Positions 41,550 through 51,181 are shown, counted from the stretch's first letter. The stretch is 64,000 bases of DNA from Planctomycetota bacterium (GCA_029259635.1 JAJDEU010000056.1:62001-126000), one strand, 5' to 3'. Numbers and translations are program-made. Notes: a model not told the origin generated them from the letters alone.

Positions 41550-41757
41550 GAAGGGCTTTGGAACCGGCGCGGGGAGAATGCCGAGCGGGATCCCGTGGGC
41601 TGCTCGATCCGTAATTGTAAACCACACAGGGCGGAACTGCGGTCCGCGCCCACAAGACTCACAGACAAGAGTTGCAGACGGGATCCCCGCCAGCGAGAGT
41701 CCTGCCCTTCGAATGCCCGGGAATAGTCGCGGCGCAGCGCCGTCGAGAGGCCCAATC

Positions 41758-42663
41758 ATGAATTCAATGCGCCCCCACTCCCTCTGGATCCTGCTCTTCT
41801 GCCTCCTGTCAGCATGCGCCAGCAACGATCCGCTCAGCGACAAGTCGGAGCCCTACACGCCGCCGCCAGCACCCGATAAGGACTCCATCGGGTACTACTT
41901 ATCCCAGCTCGACAATGCCATTTCCGGCTGGAACCAGGCCAAGCTAGCCGTGCGCGATGAAGAGGACGAGCGCAAGGTCCGCGCCTTTGAACGAGCCATT
42001 CAGCGTCTGTCTCGACAGCGGTTCGGGGAGCTCGTTGCTCAGCTCGAATCCGGCCCCCCTGCCAATCGGGCGGTGTGCGCGGTCGCGCTCGGATTTAGCG
42101 ATCTGGATGAATCCTTGAGTCCCTTACTCTCGGCGCTTGAGGACCCCAGTGCGAACGTGGTGAGCAATGCCCTCCTGGGCCTCGGCTTACTCCGCCGTCC
42201 CGAAACTCCGCTCGCTCAGATCTGCTATCAGTTCAGTCGGAACCCAGACGCGTTCACCCGGAACAACGCAGCCTTTGCCCTACAGCGAATACTCATCGCG
42301 GGCGGTGACGATCCCTGCGTGCAAACCAGCGCTCGCGAAGCGCTCTTGGATCCCGAATCCGCCGTGCGCTCGAAAGCCGCACTGATCCTCTATCTGGTCA
42401 AGGACACCGAATCGATCACCTCTCTAGGAGACTTGCTCTACGACGATGAGATCGTCGTCGCTGCAGCATCCGCAACCGCGCTGGCGGGACTCGGCGCCGA
42501 CGAAAGCTACACCGGGGCAACGGCTCGCTTGATGGTCGCGTCGCTCGAAAAAGTTCGGCCCAGTCACCGTGTGCGAATCCTGCATGAGCTCAAGCGCTTG
42601 CACGGCAGCGATCTCGGTGAAGACTCCAAGCCTTGGCGAGACTGGGCTTACCGACTTCCTTAA
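41758..42663 (+). CDS. HEAT-repeat lipoprotein
   Basis: 301 residues from the ATG at 41758, which gives a lipoprotein signal (LLSACASN, lipobox LSAC). From about residue 95 the protein is made of Ala/Leu-rich helical HEAT repeats (ANRAVCAVALGFSDLDES, SANVVSNALLGLGLL, SAVRSKAALILYLVK, EIVVAAASATALAGLGAD). It is probably a periplasmic scaffold. The frame opens upstream, but residues there lack a signal and are antisense to the divergent dehydrogenase. Confidence 0.82.
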   Translation: MNSMRPHSLWILLFCLLSACASNDPLSDKSEPYTPPPAPDKDSIGYYLSQLDNAISGWNQAKLAVRDEEDERKVRAFERAIQRLSRQRFGELVAQLESGPPANRAVCAVALGFSDLDESLSPLLSALEDPSANVVSNALLGLGLLRRPETPLAQICYQFSRNPDAFTRNNAAFALQRILIAGGDDPCVQTSAREALLDPESAVRSKAALILYLVKDTESITSLGDLLYDDEIVVAAASATALAGLGADESYTGATARLMVASLEKVRPSHRVRILHELKRLHGSDLGEDSKPWRDWAYRLP

Positions 42664-42766
42664 CGGTCCGAAGGGTTCGTCCGCTTCGATCCGCTCGACG
42701 CGCCCGCATTCGCTCATTCTCCGAGCTTCCGTCCGACGCGCAGAGCCAACCTGCTAGGATTGGCCC

Positions 42767-43927
42767 ATGTCGAGTCGAGTTTCAGCGCGAACAATAGGGT
42801 TCGGCGAATCGGTCATTCGCGAGATGTCACGCGTTTGCGCGCGGGAATCTGGAATCAACCTCGCCCAAGGTTTCCCCGACTTTCCGGCCCCGGAGGCCAT
42901 GAAGGAAGCGGCCGTGCGAGCGATTCGCGCCGACGTCAATCAATACGCCGTCACCTGGGGCGCGCCCAACCTGCGTCGAGCCGTTGCCGAGCGCACATCG
43001 AACTACAACTCTGTGCCCACGGACGCGGACGCGAATGTCACCGTCTGCTGCGGTGCGACCGAAGCCATGATCTCGGCGCTGATGGCGCTCATCAATCCCG
43101 GTGACGAGGTCATCATCTTCGAGCCCTTCTACGAGAACTACGGTCCCGACTGCATCCTCTCGGGCGCGACTCCGCGCTTCGTCCGCTTGAGTCCGCCGAC
43201 TTGGAGCTTCGATCCCGCTGAGCTCGAGGCCGCTTTCGGGGCGAGCACGCGCGCGATCATCATCAATACGCCGCACAACCCGACCGGCAAAGTGTTCTCG
43301 CGCGACGAGCTCGAATTCATCGCAAGCCTCTGCATCAAGTACGACGTCATCGCGATCACGGACGAGATCTACGAGTACATTTTGTATGACGGTTTGGAGC
43401 ACGTCTCGATCGCATCCATTGAGGGAATGCTCGAGAGGACCATTACGATTTCGGGCTTGTCGAAGACGTGGTCTGCGACGGGTTGGCGAATCGGTTGGTG
43501 CATCGCCCCCGCCGACATCACCGGTGCGATTCGAAAAGTACACGACTTCCTCACGGTCGGCGCCGCAGCTCCGCTCCAAGAAGCCGCCGCAGAAGCGCTG
43601 CAGTTCGACGGGAGCTACTTCAGCGAGTTGATCGAATCCTATACGGAGCGACGCAGCATCCTGCAGAGCGCACTGGAGGACACGGGCTTCGAGGTCTACC
43701 GACCGAGCGGCGCCTACTACATCATGACGGAGATCTCGGGCTTGACCGACGAAGACGATGTCGATTTCGCGATGAGCCTGCTCGCCGACGGCGGAGTCGC
43801 AACCGTTCCCGGCTCAAGCTTTTTCGAGAACCCGAGCGACGGCAAACGCATCGTGCGTTTTTGTTTCGCGAAACGATTGGAAACCCTCAACGCCGCAGCT
43901 CGAGTTTTGCGCGAGCGGCTGGCTTAA
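42767..43927 (+). CDS. Class I/II PLP-dependent aminotransferase
   Basis: 386 residues. Motifs: INLAQGFPDFPAPE near the start, CCGATEAMISALMALINPGDEV, IINTPHNPTGKVFSRDEL, AITDEIYEYILYDG and the PLP lysine in SGLSKTWSATGWRIGW (about residue 228-243). It resembles kynurenine/methionine-type aminotransferases (YbdL/KAT family). It transfers amino groups from aromatic or sulfur amino acids to 2-oxoglutarate or pyruvate. Start ATG at 42767; a 100-bp gap separates it from the HEAT lipoprotein. Confidence 0.9.
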   Translation: MSSRVSARTIGFGESVIREMSRVCARESGINLAQGFPDFPAPEAMKEAAVRAIRADVNQYAVTWGAPNLRRAVAERTSNYNSVPTDADANVTVCCGATEAMISALMALINPGDEVIIFEPFYENYGPDCILSGATPRFVRLSPPTWSFDPAELEAAFGASTRAIIINTPHNPTGKVFSRDELEFIASLCIKYDVIAITDEIYEYILYDGLEHVSIASIEGMLERTITISGLSKTWSATGWRIGWCIAPADITGAIRKVHDFLTVGAAAPLQEAAAEALQFDGSYFSELIESYTERRSILQSALEDTGFEVYRPSGAYYIMTEISGLTDEDDVDFAMSLLADGGVATVPGSSFFENPSDGKRIVRFCFAKRLETLNAAARVLRERLA

Positions 43928-44000
43928 ATCGCTGGATTCGAAACTGCAGCTCGTTGAAGCGATAGTCGCCTAGGAATCGCCACACTCCCGTCTCACAACC

Positions 44001-45227
44001 ATGTCCATTATCGCGAGAAGTACCGGATACCTGACGATGGCCGTGTTCATAGGCTTTGGCCCTTCGAATGGTCAGCTGTTCGCCGAAACGGAGCTGGCGC
44101 AGGAAGTGAAGCTCGATGAGCAAGAGCCTCCGAAGCCGGCGAGCAAGAAACCGGATACGGTCATCGCTGGCTTCCGAGGGATTACGATAATTTCGAAGAT
44201 CGTTTTCCAATCCGCTCCCGAGAAACCCCACGACTTCGAGACCAACTACATCTTCCCATCGCGGGCTCGTTGGTGGTTGAGCTTCGACCGCGAACGCAGC
44301 GGTTCTCGAAGGGCGGATTATCGCTATGGCGACCGAGTCTTTGTGCTGGAATCAGGCACCAACGCCTCCGTTGAACTCTTCGAATTGGATCGCTCGAGCG
44401 CAATTCGTCGAATGGAACTACGACGCGCGCTCTTCCTCTATCCCGATGGATTCGATTGGGAACTGGACGGGCTAACGGGGACTGCGCCGCTCGGAGGTTC
44501 TGGCGATCAGGAGTCGATGGGATCCCTTCAAGTCGAGCTGGATTCAGAGAAGCGCCCGAGACTCATGCTCGTCCTCAGCCCGGAAGGTCAGCGGCACGAG
44601 GCGCTCATTGTCGAGAAGTGGAAGACTCTCAATGATCGAGATTGGCCCCAGGTGATTCGCTTGGAATATGGCGAACATGTGATTTGGAACGAGACGATTC
44701 TCAAGATCGATCCGGGACGTCGCTACGTCGACTCGTTCTTCATCCCGGTTGACCGGCGCAGTGGTACCAACTCAAACGAGCAGTCCACCACGAGCTCCGA
44801 ACTGAGGCAGATTGATTTGCCCGTGTTCGCCTATCGAAACTTCGATCTGCCTCAAGGTACCGACTGGAAAACCGCCTTCGAACTCGGGCGAGAGATTTGG
44901 AAGCGCGAGAACAAAGCCGAAAGTTCGGTCGCCGGTCGACTGGACCCCGTCGTTCGGTTTGAGATCGGGCCTCGTGGGCAGCCGACCTTTGCCATTCTGC
45001 ACCTCGTCAAAGCGGAGTCCTTGCCGAGCGAATGGCAACTGACGGAGGCGAGGACGGGCCTGATGCTCGTGCTCGATAGCTTCGACCAATTATCGCGTTC
45101 GCGCATCGACAAGATGCTTCGATCGATACCGGTCGGATCGCGCCCTACCCCCGCGTATGTCCGCAAAATCGGGGACGAGAAGAGCTCGCGACTCCAACTC
45201 ATTTTGCCGCTCATCCCGGTCGAATAG
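44001..45227 (+). CDS. Exported protein of unknown function
   Basis: 408 residues with a probable signal peptide (MSIIARSTGYLTMAVFIGFG, cleavage near residue 28). A Lys/Pro/Glu linker precedes a mixed, mainly beta domain (for example RARWWLSFDRERSGSRRADYRYG, FVLESGTNASVELFELD). No family recognised. Codon use matches neighbours. It lies 73 bp behind the aminotransferase on the same strand. Confidence 0.72.
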   Translation: MSIIARSTGYLTMAVFIGFGPSNGQLFAETELAQEVKLDEQEPPKPASKKPDTVIAGFRGITIISKIVFQSAPEKPHDFETNYIFPSRARWWLSFDRERSGSRRADYRYGDRVFVLESGTNASVELFELDRSSAIRRMELRRALFLYPDGFDWELDGLTGTAPLGGSGDQESMGSLQVELDSEKRPRLMLVLSPEGQRHEALIVEKWKTLNDRDWPQVIRLEYGEHVIWNETILKIDPGRRYVDSFFIPVDRRSGTNSNEQSTTSSELRQIDLPVFAYRNFDLPQGTDWKTAFELGREIWKRENKAESSVAGRLDPVVRFEIGPRGQPTFAILHLVKAESLPSEWQLTEARTGLMLVLDSFDQLSRSRIDKMLRSIPVGSRPTPAYVRKIGDEKSSRLQLILPLIPVE

Positions 45228-45561
45228 ACCCGCGGAAAGCCCTGGAGAGCTCGGCCAAAGGCGCCCCGAGGGTGTCCTCGATCGGCGACCGGTTGTCTGC
45301 ATTGAGGTACGGACAGAGCTGCGAGAAATCCTCCCCGGCTCAGGCCCGGGAAACTCCGAAACAGAAAAGCCGGCTTGGGGGTGTGAAAGAGGCTGCTTCT
45401 CGGCCCTGAGGGCGCGAAAGTGGCCACTTTCTGGCCCTCCCGGAATCCTCGCTAGCCGTGTCCGCCCAAAAAGCTCATTGCCCGTAGGCTAGGCATTGGA
45501 ATTGCTCGTTTAGTCGGTCATGCGGCTCAGACCAGAGCCCGCCACTACCTCCGGAGCCCCC
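45228..45561. other. Intergenic region with perfect palindrome
   Basis: No gene is visible. It holds a GCCCT-G-AGGGC repeat near 45403-45413 and a perfect 16-bp palindrome GAAAGTGGCCACTTTC at 45416-45431, about 130 bp before the next ATG. It probably contains the promoter of the following surface-protein gene. Confidence 0.55.
45416..45431. promoter_or_regulatory. 16-bp perfect palindrome, possible operator
   Basis: GAAAGTGGCCACTTTC is self-complementary over all 16 bases, a form typical of dimeric repressor sites. It stands alone in noncoding DNA upstream of the low-complexity surface-protein gene. The binding protein is unknown. Confidence 0.45.
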
Positions 45562-47520
45562 ATGCAAAGTTCAACACTCCTCCGCGCCGTCGCCGCACTC
45601 AGCATCGTCCTCCTGTTCGCGCCAGATACATTCGCTCAACGCGGGAGTCGCTCTTCCAGTTCCGGCGGTCGATCGAGCTCCGTCACCAGAAGCCACAGCT
45701 CCGGATCGACTCACTCCGTCCGGCAGTCTCGCCCAAGCGTCAGTACATCGCGCTCGCGTCCGACCGCCACGCCCTCGCGCCCCACCTACAGCGCTCCGCG
45801 GTCATCCTACTCCACTTCAACACGGAGCCGGTCGACCTCGTTCTTCGGCAGTCGCTCGAGTAGTGCGCAGCCGCGAGGCTCTTACGTGGCTCCGTCTACC
45901 AGCCGCGGTACGACCCGCTTCGTCCCGAGCACGACCCGATACGGATCATCCAACTCCTCGCGAGGCTCTGACCACACCGGATCAGCGCCGTATAGGGGTG
46001 CGGCTCCCGGCTCAACTTACGGGACTTCCCGCACCACCGATTCCAGAACCGCGCCGGTGCGCTACGGAAATCTTCGAACGACGACGTGGACGGATTCTTC
46101 GGGAACATCCACGACCACCCTCGGCCGAACAGAAAACGATACCGCCGAACCCGCACCGACGGCTCACCGCGAACCTCGCGCTCGCTTCCCTCGCCCCTAT
46201 CGCCCAAGTGCGACTCCTGACCGTCGCACGAGGCCGACGACGAGCGCGAATCCTACCGGTCGCCGAACAGCGATCGACACATCGACTTCGAGTGTGCCGC
46301 GCAGCGTAGGTGATATCGCTCAGCGCTACAGCGGCCGCCGCGATCACGCGAACACCGAACCCGGCAGGATCCACGAACCCACTCGAGGTGCAGGCCCGGT
46401 ACGCATCACCCCCGGAGGACGCCGCGGCAACGGCGACAGTCGGTATGCCGACGGTCCCTCCGGCCGACTGAATCCGCGCACTCCGAGCAGTCCGCCAGGT
46501 CGGCTGGCGGCACCCGGTTCTCAACCGGGAAGAGCAGGGAGCCTCCTCGACAACGTCTCTGCACGGCCCGGTGGTCGGCTCGTCGACGTCGATCCTTCGA
46601 ACAATCACTTGCCGTCATCGATTATTCCTCACGCCACTCCGACGACGGGCGGCGGTTACGTCACGCCGACTCCGGGATCCACGCTTGTGACTCCCACGAT
46701 CACGGTTCCCTCGGCGAGCGGCTACTACGGCAATAGTTCTGTCACCTGCTACTCGCCCTACTCTCCCTTCTCGTCTTGGACGTGGTACGCGTGGTGTAGC
46801 CCCTACTATCTGAGCACTTGGTTCTGGAATCGTTACTACCCGACCTACTACTGGCGCTACTACCCGAGCTATTACTCGAACGGGTACTACATCGGCGGAG
46901 GCTACGGCGCACCGACCGTTGTGGACAATCGCACCATCATTATCGACTCCGGAGAGACGGTCGTGGGTGAAGGCAGCGTGCTCTACGAGAGTCCGGAGGA
47001 CTTCGAAGGCAGTCGCATTGCAGGCGAGCGCTCGCCCGAAGAGACGATGGAGCTGACCACTGCGGCCGACAGCTATCTCCAGTCGGGCGACCGCGCATTC
47101 CGCGAAGGCCGCTATGGAGATTCGGTTCACTTCTACGCCAAAGCGATCGAGTTCTCACCGCAAGAAGGTGCCCTCTACTTGGTCCTCGCCGACGCGCTCT
47201 TCGCGACGGGTGACTATCACTACGCCGCCTACGCGATTCGTCGCGCACTCGAGATCGATCCGACTCTCATCGACGGGGAAGTCGACAAGCACCTCTTTTA
47301 TGGAGCGCCCGAAGACTTCGACTACCAGCTGCGCGTCTTGGAGTCCTACGTCCGCGATCATCCGACCGACAATGACTCGCGCCTCGTCTTGGCCCTCAAC
47401 ATGCTCTTCGGCCTCCGCGCTCAGGATGCCGTTCGGATTCTCGAGAATCAGTTCACGCAGTCTGTCAGTGACGATCCGGCTGCCGCGCTCATCCTGCAAC
47501 GAGCTCGACTCGCACAATAG
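45562..47520 (+). CDS. Exported low-complexity Ser/Arg/Tyr-rich protein with C-terminal TPR
   Basis: 652 residues from the ATG at 45562. A signal peptide (cleavage after FAQ, about 25) precedes ~350 residues dominated by Ser, Arg, Thr, Pro and Gly. A Tyr/Trp-rich patch (CYSPYSPFSSWTWYAWCSPY and a run of YY pairs, about 390-450) comes next, then a linker and TPR-type repeats (about 500-620: GDRAFREGRYGDSVHFYAKAIEFSPQ, GDYHYAAYAIRRALEIDP). Such layouts occur in cell-surface or spore-coat-like proteins. The TPR part may bind another exported protein. The next gene is convergent with a terminator between. Confidence 0.8.
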   Translation: MQSSTLLRAVAALSIVLLFAPDTFAQRGSRSSSSGGRSSSVTRSHSSGSTHSVRQSRPSVSTSRSRPTATPSRPTYSAPRSSYSTSTRSRSTSFFGSRSSSAQPRGSYVAPSTSRGTTRFVPSTTRYGSSNSSRGSDHTGSAPYRGAAPGSTYGTSRTTDSRTAPVRYGNLRTTTWTDSSGTSTTTLGRTENDTAEPAPTAHREPRARFPRPYRPSATPDRRTRPTTSANPTGRRTAIDTSTSSVPRSVGDIAQRYSGRRDHANTEPGRIHEPTRGAGPVRITPGGRRGNGDSRYADGPSGRLNPRTPSSPPGRLAAPGSQPGRAGSLLDNVSARPGGRLVDVDPSNNHLPSSIIPHATPTTGGGYVTPTPGSTLVTPTITVPSASGYYGNSSVTCYSPYSPFSSWTWYAWCSPYYLSTWFWNRYYPTYYWRYYPSYYSNGYYIGGGYGAPTVVDNRTIIIDSGETVVGEGSVLYESPEDFEGSRIAGERSPEETMELTTAADSYLQSGDRAFREGRYGDSVHFYAKAIEFSPQEGALYLVLADALFATGDYHYAAYAIRRALEIDPTLIDGEVDKHLFYGAPEDFDYQLRVLESYVRDHPTDNDSRLVLALNMLFGLRAQDAVRILENQFTQSVSDDPAAALILQRARLAQ

Positions 47521-47540
47521 TTCGCGGGCTGCCAACCAAA

Positions 47541-47575
47541 AGAGCTCTCCGAGTTGTTCGCAACTGGAGGGCTCT
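47541..47575. terminator. Terminator hairpin between surface-protein and galK-type genes
   Basis: AGAGC pairs with GCTCT, CTCC with GGAG and AGTTG with CAACT, around a TTCG loop, with one G-T pair and one bulge. It starts 20 bp after the plus-strand stop and could serve both convergent genes. Confidence 0.6.
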
Positions 47576-47617
47576 TCCGCGTTTGACTCGATGAGTCCCT
47601 CTCGAACTCAGATGAGT

Positions 47618-48838
47618 TCAGTTCCCGATTGGGATCTCGCGCGGACCGGCGTCACCTTCGAAGAACCACATCTTCGGAGTCTGCTTGTAGTCGCGCCGGT
47701 AGGCCTCCGTCATATGCGCACCAAAAGCTTCGCAGGCCTCAGCTCGCATAAGGACCACCACGCAACCGCCAAAGCCCGCACCGGTGAGTCGTGAACCGAG
47801 GACGCCATCGACCTCGAGGGCGGCATGGACGAGGCAATCCAGTTCGCCCACGGAGACTTCAAAGTTTTCCGCGAGCGAACGGTGTGCAGCAGACATCTGA
47901 GCGCCAAAGAGAGAGAGGTTTCCCTCGACGAGGGCTTCGCGCGCTATGAAGGTGCGCTCGACTTCGGAGAGCACATGCGTTGCACGACGGGCTGTGGCGG
48001 GACTCAGCTCATCACGGTGGCTATCCAAGACCCGCTGCGGGATGTCCCTCAAGCAAGTCGCTCCAGCTGAATGCACTCTGAGCCGCTCAAAGGCTTCGCG
48101 ACACTCGGCCACGCGTTCATTGAATGCACCGAGCGCCAACTGACGCCGAACCTTGGTATCGACGACGGCAACGCGCACCTCCGAGAAATCGAGCGGCAGG
48201 TGCTCTAGGCTTTCGTCCTTGCAGTCCAACCAGAGCAAGTGGCCAGGACAGGCGTAGCCGACCGCGAACGGATCCATGATTCCACACTGCACGCCGACGA
48301 AACTTCGTTCTGCCCACAGCGCGGCTTGCACGCGCGCCTCCGGTGACAAGCCCGCTTCCCAGAGCTGATCCAGAGCGAAGGCCGTCCCCACGCAAATCGA
48401 CGCACTCGACGAGAGCCCGGCTCCAATCGGCAGGTTTCCGCCGAAGAGAATATCGAGCCCGCAGGTTTCGTCGACCTGGCTGACCAGTGCTCGCGCAACA
48501 CCGAGTGGGTAGTCCACCCACCCTCCCGATGCGGATTCGGGGAGTCTCTCCAGCTCCAGCTCATGAGTCTCGACTCCAAAGGTCGTCGCGAGTCGGAGCA
48601 AAGAATCGGTCCGCTTCCTGGCGGCGATAAAAGTGCCGTTGTGAACCGCCATCGGCATGACGGGCCCCCCGTTGTAATCGAGGTGAGCTCCCATCAGATT
48701 CACTCGACCAGGAGAGAAGAACAGCCGACCGTCTCCGGGTCCGCCAAACCGCTCCCGGAAGGCGATCGAGTGTCGATGAATCAACTCTTCAAGCGAAAAG
48801 TCCTCGCTCGGGTCAATTCCCTCCGTAGACGCCTTCAT
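47618..48838 (-). CDS. GHMP sugar kinase of the galactokinase type, altered sugar-binding motif
   Basis: 406 residues from the ATG at 48838. GHMP motifs: FSPGRVNLMGAHLDYNGG (about 44-61), LPIGAGLSSSASICVG for ATP, CGIMDPFA with the catalytic Asp and LTGAGFGGCVVVL. In galactokinases the first motif reads GEHxDYN; the Glu contacts the sugar. Here it is Ala (GAH). Plant galacturonokinase also carries GAH, so the substrate may not be galactose. It phosphorylates a hexose or uronic acid at C1. Monocistronic; divergent from a small lipoprotein gene. Confidence 0.85.
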   Translation of the reverse strand: MKASTEGIDPSEDFSLEELIHRHSIAFRERFGGPGDGRLFFSPGRVNLMGAHLDYNGGPVMPMAVHNGTFIAARKRTDSLLRLATTFGVETHELELERLPESASGGWVDYPLGVARALVSQVDETCGLDILFGGNLPIGAGLSSSASICVGTAFALDQLWEAGLSPEARVQAALWAERSFVGVQCGIMDPFAVGYACPGHLLWLDCKDESLEHLPLDFSEVRVAVVDTKVRRQLALGAFNERVAECREAFERLRVHSAGATCLRDIPQRVLDSHRDELSPATARRATHVLSEVERTFIAREALVEGNLSLFGAQMSAAHRSLAENFEVSVGELDCLVHAALEVDGVLGSRLTGAGFGGCVVVLMRAEACEAFGAHMTEAYRRDYKQTPKMWFFEGDAGPREIPIGN

Positions 48839-48949
48839 CGGTGAGAGCTTAACCCGAGCAGGGGTCTCTTCGAGATGCTCATCGATACTTCTGCCGAGCC
48901 TTTTTCCCCGAGGCTGGCTCACCCTCTCCATCGCGGCTATCTTTCGTCC

Positions 48950-49333
48950 ATGTCCTTCCTGCGCACAGCCCACTCGGCACGCCCGCGATCCAGCCACTGG
49001 CTCGTCGCTCCACTTCTCTCAGCGATCGTCTTTGCCACCTGCGCTTGCTCGAGCATGTCCTTCACGCGACTCTCCGAAACCCACGGCGAGTTCTACGCGA
49101 ACGGAGTTGCGGTAACGATTCTCGGCATCGACCTTCCGCGCGCCGCCATTGATATCGCGCGGGAGAATCTCTCCGACGCGCGCCAACCCAATATGAAAAT
49201 CGAGGAAGAGCTGATTACGCCCTACCTCGGTTGGTTTGATTGGATCCTGGACATCTTCAGCGTGCGCTTCGCGAGCCTCAGCGGAACCTGGGGATTCTCC
49301 CCGGATTCAGAAAAAGGCGTATTCGCCAGGTGA
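48950..49333 (+). CDS. Small lipoprotein-like exported protein
   Basis: 127 residues from the ATG at 48950. The hydrophobic segment LVAPLLSAIVFATCACSS ends in a lipobox-like ATCAC. The rest is a short domain without a family I recognise. Its last 56 bp overlap the 3' end of the convergent GT2 gene, so the two transcripts are antisense there. Confidence 0.65.
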   Translation: MSFLRTAHSARPRSSHWLVAPLLSAIVFATCACSSMSFTRLSETHGEFYANGVAVTILGIDLPRAAIDIARENLSDARQPNMKIEEELITPYLGWFDWILDIFSVRFASLSGTWGFSPDSEKGVFAR

Positions 49334-50066
49334 AGATCCACCCGAGGATTTTCCAAGCCGCGAGAATTGTCCCGCGCCAAGTTCCCGTAATTTTGCTGAC
49401 GCCCACGCGCTCGCGATAGCGCACAGGAACTTCCACGACTCGCATGCGTGCCGTTCGAGCTTTCAGCTGCATCTCGATCGTCCAACCGAAGTCGCGATCG
49501 GCCATTCCGAGATGATTCAGCGCTCGCACGCGAATCGCTCGAAACGGACCGAGGTCTGTGTGACGCGCACCGAACAGGACTCGCAGTAGAAGGCACGCCA
49601 GTCTGTTGCCGAACCACGCTTGCGGCAACAGAGCATCCATCGTCGCACCGCCCAACACCCGCGACCCGATCACCATGTCAGCCTGGTTCGACAGAATCGG
49701 CTCGACGACCGTTTCGAGATCTTCCGGATAATCGGAGTGGTCACCATCCAAGAAGACCACGACATCGTTCGCGGTGAGGCCGGGTGCGCCGGTCTCGCTC
49801 GTCTTCAAGAGGGTCTCAATTCCGGTGAGACAGGCTTGCCCGTATCCCGGTCGGGGCTCGTAGACGACCTCCACTCCCGCAGCGAGTGCGACCTCTTTCG
49901 TCCGATCGGTGGAGCCGTTGTCGACCACAACCAATCGTGCGAGCAACTCACGCGGGATCTCGCTCAGAACAAGCGGCAACGCCGCTTCCTCATTGAACGC
50001 GGGAATCATCATCCCCACGCGGACGACTTCCACATCGCCATCGACGGGCGACTCTCGGGACTCCAC
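49278..50066 (-). CDS. Family 2 glycosyltransferase (dolichol-P-mannose synthase-like)
   Basis: 262 residues. GT-A motifs: GMMIPAFNEEAALPLVL, VVVDNGSTDRTKE, the DxD region VVFLDGDHSDYPED and RYRERVGVSKITGTWRGT towards the end. It transfers a sugar from a nucleotide donor, probably to a polyprenyl phosphate, like DPM1/GtrB-type enzymes. The lipid-linked sugars would be donors for GT-C proteins such as those at 7697 and 10123. It starts 5 bp after the parvulin-type gene. Confidence 0.88.
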   Translation of the reverse strand: MESRESPVDGDVEVVRVGMMIPAFNEEAALPLVLSEIPRELLARLVVVDNGSTDRTKEVALAAGVEVVYEPRPGYGQACLTGIETLLKTSETGAPGLTANDVVVFLDGDHSDYPEDLETVVEPILSNQADMVIGSRVLGGATMDALLPQAWFGNRLACLLLRVLFGARHTDLGPFRAIRVRALNHLGMADRDFGWTIEMQLKARTARMRVVEVPVRYRERVGVSKITGTWRGTILAAWKILGWIFTWRIRLFLNPGRIPRFR

Positions 50067-50071
50067 GGTTT

Positions 50072-51181
50072 CTACTGCTCTCTTCTGAAGAAACCGAACC
50101 CGATCTTGGCGTCCACGATTTGCGTCATTTCTCCCGGCTTTACGAGCCAGAGCTGCGAGACGGCCGACGGCAGATTGGGGCGCGATTTGTGAATCCAGCC
50201 CATATCACCAAAGCGCTCGCGTCCGGAAGCGTCATCGTGAACCTCGGCCGCGATTGCCGCCATATCTGCGCCAGCCTCAACCTCCTCCCGCAGCTTTGCG
50301 CCGAGCAGGACAGCTTCGTCCGCGTTCCGAGGATGAGGACGAAGCCCATCGGGAGCGTTGTCATAGGCGAGCAAGATCGAGCGAACTCGAATCCAATTGT
50401 TCTCGGCCAGGTTGGAGTCGATGTCGTCGACCGGGACTCTCTGGAAAAAGTAGAGACTATCGCCGCTCGAAATCGGACCTCCGACCTCTCCGATCGGCGT
50501 TTGGAAGACCGCGAGTTTGAGGTGACTGTCGCGAGTTCCGCGCTCATAGACGGCCCACTGACCTCCCCGCTCTCTACTTCCTGGATGGGCGGAGAACTCC
50601 TTCGCGAGCTCCCCGAAGGCGCGCCCCTCCGCCAAGTGTTGGCGAATCTCGGTCAACTGTCGCAGCGCAGCATCGTCGGTCCCCCGAATCACAATCATCC
50701 GACAACCTGCGCGCGTCTCAACGCGCTTGAGCACGAAGACGCCTTGATCGTTGACGACCGGATCGCTCACCGCTCCGAGTTTCGACGAAAACAAGAAGGC
50801 GTCGAAATCGGCGCGCAGAAGTCCCTTCGAAACCGTTCCGCGCACGCCGCCGGACGCTCGGTTTCGAAAAGCCGATTGAGTGCGCGAGGCTTCGTACCAA
50901 TCCGCACCTGCTCGAAGCTTTTCGGCGAGCTCGGCCGCGACTCGAGTCGCCTCTTCGCGGCTCCGGCCTTCGACGCGAGCATCGCCATCCACGAGTTCAT
51001 CAGCGATCCAAATCAGAGCGAGGGTTCGAAGCTCTGGCGGAGCTTCACTCAAGTAGAGCCGGCCGATAAGCGCCGAGTTGATCTCGGGCTCTTGTTTCGC
51101 CTCGTCCTGGGCCGCTGCGCGAGTCGGAAGGCAGCTGATGAGAATGAGTAGGCCGAGGAGATGTTTTAGTGCTGAAGGCAT
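50072..51181 (-). CDS. Parvulin-type peptidyl-prolyl isomerase (SurA/PpiC-like)
   Basis: 369 residues from the ATG at 51181, which starts a signal peptide (cleavage near RAAA-QD). Three related units follow, each with a Ala/Glu-rich helix and a closing strand: around 60-155 (AGADWYEASRTQSAF...VVNDQGVFVLKRVET), 160-250 (EGRAFGELAKEFSAHPGSRERGGQWAVYERG) and 265-369. The middle one is a clear rotamase domain. It is probably a periplasmic foldase. It heads a pair with the GT2 gene. Confidence 0.82.
   Translation of the reverse strand: MPSALKHLLGLLILISCLPTRAAAQDEAKQEPEINSALIGRLYLSEAPPELRTLALIWIADELVDGDARVEGRSREEATRVAAELAEKLRAGADWYEASRTQSAFRNRASGGVRGTVSKGLLRADFDAFLFSSKLGAVSDPVVNDQGVFVLKRVETRAGCRMIVIRGTDDAALRQLTEIRQHLAEGRAFGELAKEFSAHPGSRERGGQWAVYERGTRDSHLKLAVFQTPIGEVGGPISSGDSLYFFQRVPVDDIDSNLAENNWIRVRSILLAYDNAPDGLRPHPRNADEAVLLGAKLREEVEAGADMAAIAAEVHDDASGRERFGDMGWIHKSRPNLPSAVSQLWLVKPGEMTQIVDAKIGFGFFRREQ

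Noticed and set aside
48950-50066. 55-bp overlap of convergent genes as an annotation error
   Set aside because: Both ends are supported: the GT2 C-terminus continues a hydrophobic family-like segment and the small lipoprotein has a good signal, so a genuine antisense overlap is accepted.
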